Shown here in pieces: positions 16,525 through 25,778 of a DNA stretch of 64,000 nucleotides (its first letter is position 1; each line of letters starts with the position of its first letter). The notes under the pieces are model-generated. The model did no database searches, was not told the DNA's origin, and saw only the letters and a program-made list of their open reading frames with translations. Position numbers and translations under genes: made by a program. This stretch comes from Bacteroidales bacterium UBA5382 (lineage in GTDB: Bacteria > Bacteroidota > Bacteroidia > Bacteroidales > Dysgonomonadaceae): positions 12,566 through 76,565 of the forward strand of contig DHOU01000016.1 in NCBI GenBank assembly GCA_002409745.1, in the 5' to 3' direction.

Positions 16525-17572
16525 TATTTTTCAGTTTAAGAGTGATGGAATCTGTGTCGTAATTCAAGCAGTAGACCTCGGGATAGAGCAATTCGATACG
16601 TTGCCTCACCGGTTGCAAAGCGGAAGTGTCGGTGCTGAAATACGCGTTCTCCAACCGGCAGGTAAACTGCAGGCCATCGCCTGAATGCTCGAAAGATAGA
16701 TGTATAAACGGATTCTCTCCTATATGGATATGCTCTACGGCATACCGGACAAAAGGCATGAACAACAAAGGGGGAATCCACATCGGCTGCATGCTTTCCT
16801 CCACCTGTACGGAATAATCAAACCGACAGGAACAGATACGTTCCAATTTCAAATAATCGGATATAAAATTCACTTCGGCTTGCAACAATACTTTCTCCCT
16901 TCGGCAATCATATAGTTGATACCTTAACAATTGACTGAGCTGAAAGAGTATTACTGAAACCTTGCTGGGATCGTTCTGCACCAGGTCGGAAGTCAGCCTA
17001 AGGACGGCCGAAATAAATGCAGGATTAAGTTGTTCCTTAAATGTCCGTATTTCGGTTTGGACTTTCTGTTTTTCCAATTGCGCCACCTCCTCGCGCTCAT
17101 TGTTCCATTGTCGTAACAGCGCGGTGGCCGAAAGCCCGAATAGGCAAATCATATTTGTCAGAAAAAAAGAGAAGAAATCTCCGATACTACCCGGCTTCAA
17201 ATGACTTAAATAGTATGTGGGGGATAAGCCGAGATAGAGAGCGAGTTCCTGTGTAGTCTGCAAAAAGACAAAGATAAAAACCACCCCCGAAAGCAGGAAA
17301 ATATATTTCGAATACTTTCCCTTGAACAGATAGTGCGGCAACAGATAATATAAGTTGAGATAGGCCACCGCCAAATAAACCGCGAATATACTCACCACAA
17401 AAAAGATCCACAGCGGCAAGGAAATACCGGGATAGAGTTGATAACAATGCACCTGTCTCCCTAACGCGATAATAGCCAACGCGAATGCCAACAATGCATG
17501 ACGCCCCACCCTGAACGGCTTACCGAACAGGAAACGATACACAAAAGATATTGAAGCAATTTCCGTATTCAT
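16517..17572 (-). CDS. Degenerate LytS-type kinase homologue (pseudokinase)
   Basis: Same layout as the neighbouring kinase: four membrane helices (about residues 24-155) and a kinase-like C-terminal half of a 351-residue protein. The catalytic residues are gone. The phospho-acceptor position reads QLNPAFIS (Ala185 instead of His), the N-box reads PFVRYAVEHI (Tyr277 instead of Asn), and the G-box glycines are absent (SALQPVRQRIELL). The frame is intact and overlaps the active kinase by 8 bp, which argues for a maintained protein rather than a pseudogene. A role as regulator or heterodimer partner of the active kinase is inference. Confidence 0.88.
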   Translation of the reverse strand: MNTEIASISFVYRFLFGKPFRVGRHALLAFALAIIALGRQVHCYQLYPGISLPLWIFFVVSIFAVYLAVAYLNLYYLLPHYLFKGKYSKYIFLLSGVVFIFVFLQTTQELALYLGLSPTYYLSHLKPGSIGDFFSFFLTNMICLFGLSATALLRQWNNEREEVAQLEKQKVQTEIRTFKEQLNPAFISAVLRLTSDLVQNDPSKVSVILFQLSQLLRYQLYDCRREKVLLQAEVNFISDYLKLERICSCRFDYSVQVEESMQPMWIPPLLFMPFVRYAVEHIHIGENPFIHLSFEHSGDGLQFTCRLENAYFSTDTSALQPVRQRIELLYPEVYCLNYDTDSITLKLKNND

Positions 17573-17740
17573 TACAATCTTTTATTCTCTTTTTTTGCGT
17601 TATCACAAGCTTGAGCCACCATTCCATCGGTTGTGTCCGCCCTGCCGTTCCTCCAAAAGTACAGTATTTTTCCCATATAATCTTTCTACTATCCTGTAAA
17701 TTATTCGAGGATTGCGGGTCAATCCCTTTATCCTCTCATC

Positions 17741-20092
17741 TTAAAATTCTATCTTATAACTGATATTGACCAACGATGTCGCACGCATCTTCGGTTCTAT
17801 TTGAAGGGTTTTCAGATTATATTCGTGACCGTAATACTCCTTACTTTGCGTCAGATTAATTCCTTTCACCGCAAACTCATGTGCCGTTCTTTCCATATTC
17901 AATTTATAACTAAACGTATAATGGGCTATGAACAATGGTGCAAACTGTTCGGAGTACGCTCTCGATTCGTCGTAATGCATGGTCTTGCCGGGATCACGGA
18001 GCGACGCCTCTTCATCCACCGGCGTATAACGGTGGCCGCCCTGCAACGTCAGCCGGATGTTAGCCCCAAGAATATGTTGCCGCTTACGCCCGAAAATCCA
18101 TTCTTTGCCAATCAATCCATTCACAATATAGCGGCGATTAAATTTCGTATCGTGCCACACACCGTTGCCGCCACGGTATTTCGAATCAAACACCGAGCCG
18201 GTAATCATGTAATACAATCCACGACTTAAATATTTTTCAAAAGTGATATCAATACCGTAGTTGCGGCCATTACCTTCGTTTACTAACACATTGTCCACAT
18301 AAAAAGCGCTCCGGTTCAGAACGGAATACGAACTGTCGGCAATGACGGGCACATCATACAGATATTGGAAATACGGTTCGATACGCAGGTTCTTGTTCTC
18401 CGACAGTTTATAATTATAGGCGAAGGTAAAATGATGTGCTTTGGTGAAATCGAGGTTTTTATTGGGCAAGCCGTCGTTTTCGCCTTTCACAAAATAGGCA
18501 TTCAACCGTTCCATTTGGCTATGCAAACCATAACCAAAGGCAAAAGAGGATTTTCGGGAAGCTTGCCACTTAGCCCCCATGCGCGGCTCAATCGTCCAAT
18601 GCCGGTTAAGCGTAAGCACCTGCGCATTGAGGCCGAGGGTGACCGTAAAACGATTCGACAGCATAACCGACGAATTGGTATAGGCCGATGCCAAATACGT
18701 GTTTCCGTTTGCTTCCGCCACATTAACCATTTGGGCATTATAATCCGGCGACGCATCAACACGCATATCGTATCTCAAACGGGAAACAGTCAGTCCTGTC
18801 TGATTGGTATGCCACGAGGCGAACTTATGATTGAGCGATGAGGTGAGAATAACATTACCATAGCGCATAAAGGCATCCCGGTAAGGCACGGGGTCGAGCT
18901 TCCGGTCATATATGTCAGCATAGGTCTTGAGGTGCGAATAGGTATATGCGAATGTCGTCTTCCACAGCGTATTCGAGCCGAAGAAATACCGGTATCCGGC
19001 TCCCGCCGCCATCGTTTTTTGATTGGCCGACGACAAGATACCGTCATCCGCATATTTCCAATCATCTACATCTTCCAGAACCGGCTTCACTTTATCCTTC
19101 AACGCCGTTCCCCACAGGGAAAATACTCCGGCTTTGGAGGTAGGAAAATTCAGTTTGAAGTTTAGATCCTGATAATCGAGTGTTCCGCCGACACTAATTT
19201 GAGGAAAGATCTTACCCATCAACCCCGTGGTGGAATAGCGGTAATTAACGATATATGACGAGTGGTGTTTGCGGCTGATGGGGCCTTCCGAAGCAAAGTC
19301 GATGCCCAATATTCCCAGTTGGAACGTATGTTCGTATTGCCGGTTGTTTCCGTTGCGGAGTTTCATATCGAAGACACCCGAAAGGGCATTGCCATATTCG
19401 GAGGGAAAAGCGCCCGTGAAAAAGTCGGAATTACCTAACACATGACTGCTGAGTGAAGATAAAATGCCACCTCCCAATACCGATATATCGGAAAAATGAT
19501 TCGGATTGGGAACTTCCACATCTTCCAGCCGCCATTGCAATAAATGCGGCGCATTGCCGTGAATGGAAATGCCGTTGGTGGTCATCCCGGCTGCTACGCC
19601 GGCGAAAGAGCTCACCAACCGGGCAGGGTCATCCATACCTCCGGCGTAACGGGCGGCTTCTTCTACGCTCAACATCCGCCCTCCGCTCAACGCCATCTTA
19701 TTCATCGGTTGCTCCTTGTTGACACTCGGGCGGACAACCACTTCCTCCAACTGACGAATATTTTCGTTCATCGAAAAGGAGAGCACGGTTTCTTTCGCCG
19801 AGGTAACCAATATCTCATGTAACTCCGTCGGGTCATACCCGGTCAGAGAAGCCTTGACGGTATGTCGTCCCAACGGAACTTTTGTCAATTCGAACTGACC
19901 ATCATCACCGGTCACGCCCCCTATTGACGATAAATCGACCAATTGGACAGTGACATAGCCTAGAGGCACCCCCGAAGCACGGTCGGTCACCGTCCCACGG
20001 ATAGTTTGCGTCAGCGGTTCGTTTTGCGCCGCAAGGGTCAGCGATAGAAACAAAATTGCAAGCAATAAAAAAAGACTCTTTCTCTTCATCAT
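17741..20092 (-). CDS. TonB-dependent outer-membrane receptor with carboxypeptidase-regulatory-like N-domain
   Basis: A 783-residue outer-membrane protein: signal peptide (about 1-22), a CarboxypepD_reg-like domain (about 28-112, with GTVTDRASGVPLGYVTV), a plug domain (about 115-240) and a beta-barrel ending in an aromatic residue (NISYKIEF). No SusD partner lies nearby, so the ligand is unknown. It shares its strand with the LytTR/kinase operon 168 bp downstream and may be its target or a source of its signal; this is inference. It is divergent from porP. Confidence 0.9.
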   Translation of the reverse strand: MMKRKSLFLLLAILFLSLTLAAQNEPLTQTIRGTVTDRASGVPLGYVTVQLVDLSSIGGVTGDDGQFELTKVPLGRHTVKASLTGYDPTELHEILVTSAKETVLSFSMNENIRQLEEVVVRPSVNKEQPMNKMALSGGRMLSVEEAARYAGGMDDPARLVSSFAGVAAGMTTNGISIHGNAPHLLQWRLEDVEVPNPNHFSDISVLGGGILSSLSSHVLGNSDFFTGAFPSEYGNALSGVFDMKLRNGNNRQYEHTFQLGILGIDFASEGPISRKHHSSYIVNYRYSTTGLMGKIFPQISVGGTLDYQDLNFKLNFPTSKAGVFSLWGTALKDKVKPVLEDVDDWKYADDGILSSANQKTMAAGAGYRYFFGSNTLWKTTFAYTYSHLKTYADIYDRKLDPVPYRDAFMRYGNVILTSSLNHKFASWHTNQTGLTVSRLRYDMRVDASPDYNAQMVNVAEANGNTYLASAYTNSSVMLSNRFTVTLGLNAQVLTLNRHWTIEPRMGAKWQASRKSSFAFGYGLHSQMERLNAYFVKGENDGLPNKNLDFTKAHHFTFAYNYKLSENKNLRIEPYFQYLYDVPVIADSSYSVLNRSAFYVDNVLVNEGNGRNYGIDITFEKYLSRGLYYMITGSVFDSKYRGGNGVWHDTKFNRRYIVNGLIGKEWIFGRKRQHILGANIRLTLQGGHRYTPVDEEASLRDPGKTMHYDESRAYSEQFAPLFIAHYTFSYKLNMERTAHEFAVKGINLTQSKEYYGHEYNLKTLQIEPKMRATSLVNISYKIEF

Positions 20093-20224
20093 TTCATTCT
20101 TTGTTGATTATTCATGGCCTAAAAGTATAAAGATTGATACTATGATCCTTTAAAATGAGACCAACCGGGCAATTTTGTAGACGGAAAGACAATTTTTCGG
20201 CCGTTTGTCAGTTACTATATAGAA

Positions 20225-20257
20225 AGCGAGGGCATCGCCCGGAGCGAAACCCTCGCT
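20225..20257 (+). promoter_or_regulatory. Hairpin in the 5' leader of porP
   Basis: A perfect 8-bp stem agcgaggg (20225-20232) / ccctcgct (20250-20257) ends 9 bp before the porP ATG. It lies where it could mask the ribosome-binding region. A related GC-rich dispersed repeat is an alternative explanation. Confidence 0.45.
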
Positions 20258-20266
20258 ATAGAAAAA

Positions 20267-21250
20267 ATGATGCAAAGATTCAAACCGCTATTCATAACTG
20301 CCTTCATTCTGCTGCACGCCGCCGCGGCTATAGCCCAATGGGATGCGCCGCTCTCGCAATACTGGGCGGCAAAGATCTATTACAATCCGGCATTCGCGGG
20401 CGAAACGGCGAAAGGCAGAGCTTCCGCCTTTTATCGCTATGAATGGAGCGGAATAGAAAATGCACCGAAGAAGATCATCGTAACAGCCGATATGCCGCTT
20501 TCGTTCCTCAACCGAAAGCTCGGTGTCGGCATGGTGTCGGCAACCGAAAATTTAGGTGACCTGCGCAACGCGATGTTGGCCGTGCAATACGCCTATACAC
20601 ACAAGACGAGCGCCGGCGAATGGAATATCGGCGTGCGGGCGGGCGTATACGACTTGAAGTACGATGCGGGAAGCATTCGCCTCCTGGCGGACACGATCGC
20701 CGGAAACGGCAAACCGGCCTTGGAGGCGAATACGGCAGCGGAAAAAATCTTCGACCTGCATGCCGGCATTTCCTATACGGGCAGGCGCTTCTTCGCGGGA
20801 TTGTCGGTGATGCATCTCAACCGCCCGGCATTTTACGCTTCGCCCGACTCACTGTCGTCAGCCGGCGTTACAGGCGATTCGGCGCGCGCGGTGATTCCCC
20901 GCACATTTAATTTGATGGCCGGATACAATATAATCCTGCCGAATCCGTTATACGAATTACAACCGATGGTGTGGGTTCTTGCCGGCTTGGACGAAACGCA
21001 GGTACAGGCAACCCTGCGCGCCGTGTATAAGAAAAAGTTATCGGCGGGCGCTTCGTGGCGGTCCCGCAACGGATACGCGTTCTTCGCCGGAGCTGTGATA
21101 AAGGATATTGAAATGGGCTACGCTTACGAATGGCATACCGCCGGCATCGGGCGTGAAAGCCAAGGCTCTCACGAAATCGGCATCCGCTACCGCTTCGACG
21201 TCAACGCGAAGGAACAGCGGCCGGCGCAAAAAAGCATCCGGATATTATAA
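20267..21250 (+). CDS. porP: T9SS outer-membrane protein PorP/SprF family
   Basis: Outer-membrane beta-barrel of the PorP/SprF family, which anchors the T9SS machinery or its substrates at the surface. The 327 residues start with a signal peptide (about 1-22, ending AAAIAQW) and show the family opening DAPLSQYWAAKIYYNPAFAG and the closing IGIRYRFD. It is first in the conserved order porP-K-L-M-N. An 8-bp repeat tract separates it from porK. Confidence 0.93.
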   Translation: MMQRFKPLFITAFILLHAAAAIAQWDAPLSQYWAAKIYYNPAFAGETAKGRASAFYRYEWSGIENAPKKIIVTADMPLSFLNRKLGVGMVSATENLGDLRNAMLAVQYAYTHKTSAGEWNIGVRAGVYDLKYDAGSIRLLADTIAGNGKPALEANTAAEKIFDLHAGISYTGRRFFAGLSVMHLNRPAFYASPDSLSSAGVTGDSARAVIPRTFNLMAGYNIILPNPLYELQPMVWVLAGLDETQVQATLRAVYKKKLSAGASWRSRNGYAFFAGAVIKDIEMGYAYEWHTAGIGRESQGSHEIGIRYRFDVNAKEQRPAQKSIRIL

Positions 21251-21251
21251 T

Positions 21252-21308
21252 TCGCTAATATGCTAATTCGCTAATTCGCTAATTCGCTAATTCGCTAATT
21301 CGCTAATT
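21252..21308. repeat. Octamer repeat (aattcgct)n between porP and porK
   Basis: About seven copies of an 8-bp unit, aattcgct, with one variant, end about 10 bp before the porK start. The tract is close enough to affect porK translation if its length varies. Confidence 0.85.
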
Positions 21309-21319
21309 AAAAAAGATAT

Positions 21320-22747
21320 ATGAGAAAGATAATTATTCCGATCGTATTGGCCGCAGCGCTTTTCTCGTGCGGCAGGCGGGGTATCGTCAGCACTACGGGA
21401 GGCGAACTGACCGGCATTCCCGCCGGCAAGGTATGGGACGAGCCTACGCCTTACAACATGACGCTGGTCACGCGCGGCGCCTATCGCATGGGCCCCGCCG
21501 ATGTCGATTCGCTCTGGGGGTTTACGATCCCCGCCAAAGGGGTTTCGGTCGACAACTTCTGGATGGACGAAACCGAAATCACCAACTCGCAGTACAAGCA
21601 ATTCGTCTATTGGGTGCGCGACTCCATCATCCGCGAACGGCTCGCCGACCCGGCGTACGGCGGCGATGATATCTATAAGATCACGGAGGATGAATACGGC
21701 GATCCCGTCACCCCGCATCTCGACTGGAAAATCCCTATCCCCTGGACGCGCAACACGGAAGAAGAGGAGGCCGCCATCAACAGCGTATATACCACCCATC
21801 CCGTCACCGGACAAAAGATGCTCGACGCCCGGCAGATGAACTTCCGCTATGAATGGTTCGACGCAGCCGAAGCCGCCAAACGTTCCTATCGCCTCAATGC
21901 TGCCGAACGGAGCCTCAACACCGACCGCCCGGCCGATCCCGCCGAAGTGATTCTCATCTCGAAGGATACCGCTTATATCGATGCCGGCGGACGCATCGTC
22001 AACGAAACCATTACCCGCCCGTTGAGCAGCCTGTACGACTTCGTCCACACGCGCATCGTCAATATCTATCCCGACACCACGTGCTGGGTCAACGATTTCC
22101 CCGACGCCAACAACGAATATTACATGCGCAACTATTTCGCGTATCCGGGCTTCGCACATTATCCCGTGGTGGGCGTGTCGTGGGAACAGGCCACCGCTTT
22201 CTGCGAATGGCGCACGATGTTCCTTCAGCGAAGCATCAACCGAAAGGAGGTTGCTATCGAAAAATACCGCCTTCCCACCGAAGCGGAATGGGAAATGGCT
22301 GCGCGCAACGCCAACTCGAACAACAAATATCCTTGGGATTCGGATGCAGTGACGGCCGAGAATGGCTGCTACAACGCCAACTTCAAGCCGGGCGAAGGAG
22401 CCTATGCCGCCGACAATCACCTGATTCCCGCAAAAGTGCGCAGCTTCAGCCCGAACAACTTCGGACTCTTCGACATGGCGGGCAATGTAGCCGAATGGAC
22501 GTCCACCTCCTACACCGAATCGGGCAACGAGCGCATGAGCGACCTCAACCCCGAATACCGTTATGATGCCGCGCCGGAGGATCCTTACACCCTGAAAAGA
22601 AAAGTGGTGAAAGGCGGTTCGTGGAAGGACGCATCGACTTTTATCCGCTCCGACATGCGCGACGAGGAGCATCAAAACCGGGGGCGGTCTTACATCGGCT
22701 TCCGCTGCGTACGAACGCAGATCAATTTTTCCAATTCAAAACGATAA
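21320..22747 (+). CDS. porK: T9SS lipoprotein PorK/GldK
   Basis: Outer-membrane lipoprotein forming the periplasmic PorK-PorN ring of the T9SS. The signal peptide ends in a lipobox with Cys17 (AALFSCGRRG), followed by a formylglycine-generating-enzyme-like (SUMF1) fold that includes PTEAEWEMAARN, GNVAEWTS and a closing GFRCVRT. 475 residues fits the family. It is followed by porL after 25 bp. Confidence 0.95.
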   Translation: MRKIIIPIVLAAALFSCGRRGIVSTTGGELTGIPAGKVWDEPTPYNMTLVTRGAYRMGPADVDSLWGFTIPAKGVSVDNFWMDETEITNSQYKQFVYWVRDSIIRERLADPAYGGDDIYKITEDEYGDPVTPHLDWKIPIPWTRNTEEEEAAINSVYTTHPVTGQKMLDARQMNFRYEWFDAAEAAKRSYRLNAAERSLNTDRPADPAEVILISKDTAYIDAGGRIVNETITRPLSSLYDFVHTRIVNIYPDTTCWVNDFPDANNEYYMRNYFAYPGFAHYPVVGVSWEQATAFCEWRTMFLQRSINRKEVAIEKYRLPTEAEWEMAARNANSNNKYPWDSDAVTAENGCYNANFKPGEGAYAADNHLIPAKVRSFSPNNFGLFDMAGNVAEWTSTSYTESGNERMSDLNPEYRYDAAPEDPYTLKRKVVKGGSWKDASTFIRSDMRDEEHQNRGRSYIGFRCVRTQINFSNSKR

Positions 22748-22772
22748 ACCAACCAAGCAGATCAGTCACGTC

Positions 22773-23744
22773 ATGCATACAGACAATAAATTCAAAAACA
22801 GACTCGAGCGTTTTCTCAACACCGAACGGGGACGCCGTTTCATCAACTACGCTTACAGTTTCGGCGCCGCCATCGTCATCCTCGGCGCCATGTTCAAACT
22901 GCTCGCTTTCCCCTTCGGCAACGAAATGTTGTTCATCGGGATGATCACCGAATGCGGGGTCTTTATCCTCTCGGCCTTCGATACGCCTCTCCGAGACTAT
23001 GAATGGGAACACGTGTTTCCGGCGCTGGCAACCAACGGGGACAAGGAGACTCAGCGACAAGGAGACAGGGAGACTGGGAGACTGGGAGACTTGGAGACTG
23101 GGAGACAGAGGGACAAGGAGACAGAGGGACAAGGAGACTCAGCGACAAGGAGACAGGGAGACAACGAGACAACGAGACTTGGGGACGCAGGAACAGTATC
23201 TCCCGGTCTCCCAGTCTCCCCATCTCCCAGTCACTCGGTCTCCCAGTCCCCCGGTCTCCCCATCTCCCAGTCACTCGGTCTCCCCATCTCCCAGTCACTC
23301 GGTCTCTTTGTCTCCCAGTCACTCGGTCTCCCAGTCTCCCCATCTCCCCACCCCCCCGTCACCCAGTCTCCCGGTCACCCCGTCTCCCCGTCCCCCGGTC
23401 ACCCGGTCGCGCCTGCCCCCTCGCCCGAATTCGAGCGTTACGCGGCGGACTATTCACAGCAGATGGAAGCGCTCAACCGCAACATCGCGGGCTTGAACAC
23501 GATTTATGAAATTCAACTCAAGAGCATCAGCGGGCAAATCGATACGATCGAGCACATCAATAGCGGCCTCAACCGCATCAAGCATCTCTATGACGACAGC
23601 GTGCCCGACAGCGCCGTCTTCCGTCAGGAAACCGAAAAGATGACCGCACAACTCAAAGAACTCAATCAGGTCTATGCTCGCCTTATCGAAGCGATGACCG
23701 TCAATATGGGAAATACGGGAAACACTCCCCGCCCGAATGCATAA
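22773..23744 (+). CDS. porL: T9SS inner-membrane motor protein PorL/GldL with an in-frame repeat insertion
   Basis: With PorM this forms the proton-driven T9SS motor. Two membrane helices are visible (about residues 25-46 and 52-69), with the conserved acidic residue in the second (Glu60 in GMITECGVF), followed by DTPLRDYEWEHVFPAL typical of GldL. Residues about 89-214 are an unusual low-complexity stretch (RQGDRETGRLGD..., then SQSLGLPISQ...) encoded by heptamer DNA repeats like those between genes. Normal helical sequence resumes at about 219 (FERYAADYSQQMEALNRNI). All three forward frames are open through the repeat, and its two halves are roughly inverse complements. A 7-bp length change would shift the frame. 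Confidence 0.92.
   Translation: MHTDNKFKNRLERFLNTERGRRFINYAYSFGAAIVILGAMFKLLAFPFGNEMLFIGMITECGVFILSAFDTPLRDYEWEHVFPALATNGDKETQRQGDRETGRLGDLETGRQRDKETEGQGDSATRRQGDNETTRLGDAGTVSPGLPVSPSPSHSVSQSPGLPISQSLGLPISQSLGLFVSQSLGLPVSPSPHPPVTQSPGHPVSPSPGHPVAPAPSPEFERYAADYSQQMEALNRNIAGLNTIYEIQLKSISGQIDTIEHINSGLNRIKHLYDDSVPDSAVFRQETEKMTAQLKELNQVYARLIEAMTVNMGNTGNTPRPNA
23037..23412. repeat. Heptamer repeat expansion inside porL
   Basis: The first half (to about 23180) has purine-rich units such as gacaagg, agacagg, gagactg and ggagact. The second half (from about 23198) has pyrimidine-rich units such as ggtctcc, ccatctc and ccagtca, sometimes separated by ctc. The halves are approximately reverse complements and could form a long hairpin. 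The unit types are those of the intergenic tracts at 1968-2150, 4381-4592, 5215-5335 and 13578-13640. Confidence 0.9.
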
Positions 23745-23751
23745 TTAAAAA

Positions 23752-25296
23752 ATGGCAGCAAATAGTCCGAATTCTCCCCGCCAAAAGATGATCAACCTGA
23801 TGTATCTGGTTTTCATCGCGATGCTTGCGCTCAATGTGTCGGCGGATGTGTTGAACGGCTTCGACAAGGTGGAAGACGGCCTCCGTGCATCGACCGCCAA
23901 CCTTTCCGAACGCAATACGCTAATCCTCGACGAGCTGGGTGCTTACAACGACCGCAACCCCGACAAGGCGGGCGAATGGTACGGCAAGGGGCGGCAGGTA
24001 CGCGCCATGAGCGACTCGCTCTCGACTTACATCGAAAGCCTGAAGGTACGCATGGTGCAAAAAGCGGATGGTAAAAAAGGCGATGTGACGCATATCAAAA
24101 AACGCGATGACGTGGAAGCCGCTTCGGTCGTCATGCTCTCGCCCATCGACGGGCAAGGACGCATCCTGCGCGAGGCCGTCGACGCTTATCGCACCCGCAT
24201 CGCGGCATTTCTGCCCGACAACGGCCGGAAACGGCTCATCGAAAACAACCTGGACACCGGCGCAAAAGGCGGCAAAAGTTGGGAGGCTTCGCTATTCGAA
24301 CATATGCCCGTCTCGGCGGCCGTGACGCTGCTTTCGAAACTGCAAAACGACATCCGCTCGGCCGAAGGCGAAGCGCTCGACAACCTGTTGAGCAGTGTCG
24401 ACGTGGGCGACTTCCGCGTCAACCGGGTGAACGCTTATGTGATCCCCGAGTCGGACGTGGTCATTCAGGGCGGCACATACAACGCGCGCATCGTCCTCTC
24501 GGCGGAAGACTCTACCAAATATCCCGCCATCAGGGTGAACGGACGGACGCTCGACGCCTCGCAAAAGGGCGTCTTCAGCGCATCCGCCGGCAGCGTCGGG
24601 ACCTTCCCGGTGGAAGGATACATCGAACTGCCGAACGCCGACGGATCGGTGTTGCGCCGCACGTTCCAAAGCCGTTATACCGTCATCGAGCCGATGGCCA
24701 CCATCGCCCCCGTGTTGATGAATGTATTGTATGCCGGCATCGACAACGAAATAAGCATCTCCGTACCGGGGTTCGCCCCGCAGGATGTGACCGCCACCAT
24801 GACCAACGGCACCCTCGCGCGGCGGGGATCGCTCTGGGTGGCGCGCCCGTCGGCCGTCGGGCAAAACGCCACGGTATCCATTGCCGCACGCACCGGCTCG
24901 CAATCGCGCACGCTCATATCGAAAGAGTTTCGCGTACGCGCCCTGCCCGACCCGACGCCCTACATCGAATACACGGATGGCAACGGCAATCCGGCGATGT
25001 TCAAGGGCGGCGCTTTATCGAAAGCGGTATTGATGAATGCGGACGGCATTAAGGCGGCGATTGACGACGGCATCCTCAACATCCCGTTTCGGGTGAAGAG
25101 TTTCCGTACGGTGTTCTTCGACTCGATGGGCAACGCCATTCCCGAAGTATCGGACGGCAGCCGCTTTTCGGCGCGGCAGAAAGAACAGATGCGCCGTCTT
25201 GCGCGCGGTAATTATTTCTATATCTCGGGCGTGATGGCTTCCGGCCCCGACGCCACGGAACGCGAAATAGCCGTCATCGAAGTGAGAGTAAGATGA
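23752..25296 (+). CDS. porM: T9SS motor protein PorM/GldM
   Basis: Inner-membrane anchored, mostly periplasmic partner of PorL that spans the periplasm to drive the PorK/PorN ring. It has one N-terminal membrane helix (INLMYLVFIAMLALNVSADVL, about 15-35) and four successive periplasmic domains over 514 residues. The opening NSPRQKMINLMYLVF is diagnostic of GldM. It starts 7 bp after porL. In the usual order porN would follow directly, but here about 0.9 kb of accessory DNA intervenes. Confidence 0.95.
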   Translation: MAANSPNSPRQKMINLMYLVFIAMLALNVSADVLNGFDKVEDGLRASTANLSERNTLILDELGAYNDRNPDKAGEWYGKGRQVRAMSDSLSTYIESLKVRMVQKADGKKGDVTHIKKRDDVEAASVVMLSPIDGQGRILREAVDAYRTRIAAFLPDNGRKRLIENNLDTGAKGGKSWEASLFEHMPVSAAVTLLSKLQNDIRSAEGEALDNLLSSVDVGDFRVNRVNAYVIPESDVVIQGGTYNARIVLSAEDSTKYPAIRVNGRTLDASQKGVFSASAGSVGTFPVEGYIELPNADGSVLRRTFQSRYTVIEPMATIAPVLMNVLYAGIDNEISISVPGFAPQDVTATMTNGTLARRGSLWVARPSAVGQNATVSIAARTGSQSRTLISKEFRVRALPDPTPYIEYTDGNGNPAMFKGGALSKAVLMNADGIKAAIDDGILNIPFRVKSFRTVFFDSMGNAIPEVSDGSRFSARQKEQMRRLARGNYFYISGVMASGPDATEREIAVIEVRVR

Positions 25297-25423
25297 TTAT
25301 TGATGCGCTGAGATGCTGATGGGATGAAGGGATGAAATTGGTTGTAAGATATATGAAAAGAGAATAAACTCCTCGTACTTTTTATAATAAATAGTATCTT
25401 TACACGGATAAAATAAAAAGATT

Positions 25424-25657
25424 ATGGATATCTCAGTAGATTTAAGAAAAAGAGTATTACAGTATGTCGATTCGGCAGACAATCATCTCTTGCGCATGAT
25501 GGAAGCCTTGGCTGTGAGTTATCACGAAGATGAATCAGAAGACGAATTGACCGATGCACAAAAAGGCGAATTGGACAAAAGATTGCAAAAATATAATGAA
25601 GGCAAAATGGTGTTTCAGACTTGGGAGGAAACGCAAGCAAAACTCGACCGCATTTAA
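25424..25657 (+). CDS. Orphan addiction-module antitoxin-like protein
   Basis: A 77-residue protein with the ending LTDAQKGELDKRLQKY then WEETQAKLDR, which resembles the C-terminal half of the putative addiction-module component (antitoxin) family. The N-terminal half (VDLRKRVLQYVDSADNHLLRMMEAL) is helical. No toxin gene follows: the next 120 bp hold only repeats. A -7-like box (TATCTTTA) sits about 35 bp upstream. The assignment rests on resemblance of a short segment, so it is moderate at best. Confidence 0.6.
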   Translation: MDISVDLRKRVLQYVDSADNHLLRMMEALAVSYHEDESEDELTDAQKGELDKRLQKYNEGKMVFQTWEETQAKLDRI

Positions 25658-25709
25658 TTGCAAGCGCTGGAGAATATGAATAATCTGCATGGGAAATAAA
25701 TTAATTTCC

Positions 25710-25735
25710 CGCAGATTTTGCAGATTTACGCAGAT
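25710..25735 (+). repeat. Left arm of a 26-bp perfect inverted repeat around the GxxExxY gene
   Basis: Starts cgcagattttgcagattt and ends acgcagat. Its exact reverse complement is at 26163-26188. Identity stops precisely at 26 bp on both sides. A small separate hairpin, gggaaat/atttccc (25691-25710), touches its outer edge. Confidence 0.9.
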
Positions 25736-25778
25736 ATAAATAAGTATCAAAAGAATGAGCAGATAAAAAAACAAGGAG

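Noticed and set aside
21287..22675. 462-codon minus-strand frame
   Set aside because: Antisense shadow of porK in GC-rich codons. No family resemblance.
22963..23509. Three further long open frames (two forward, one reverse) over the porL repeat
   Set aside because: They exist only because the heptamer repeat lacks stops in those frames. PorL homology resumes in the porL frame on both sides.
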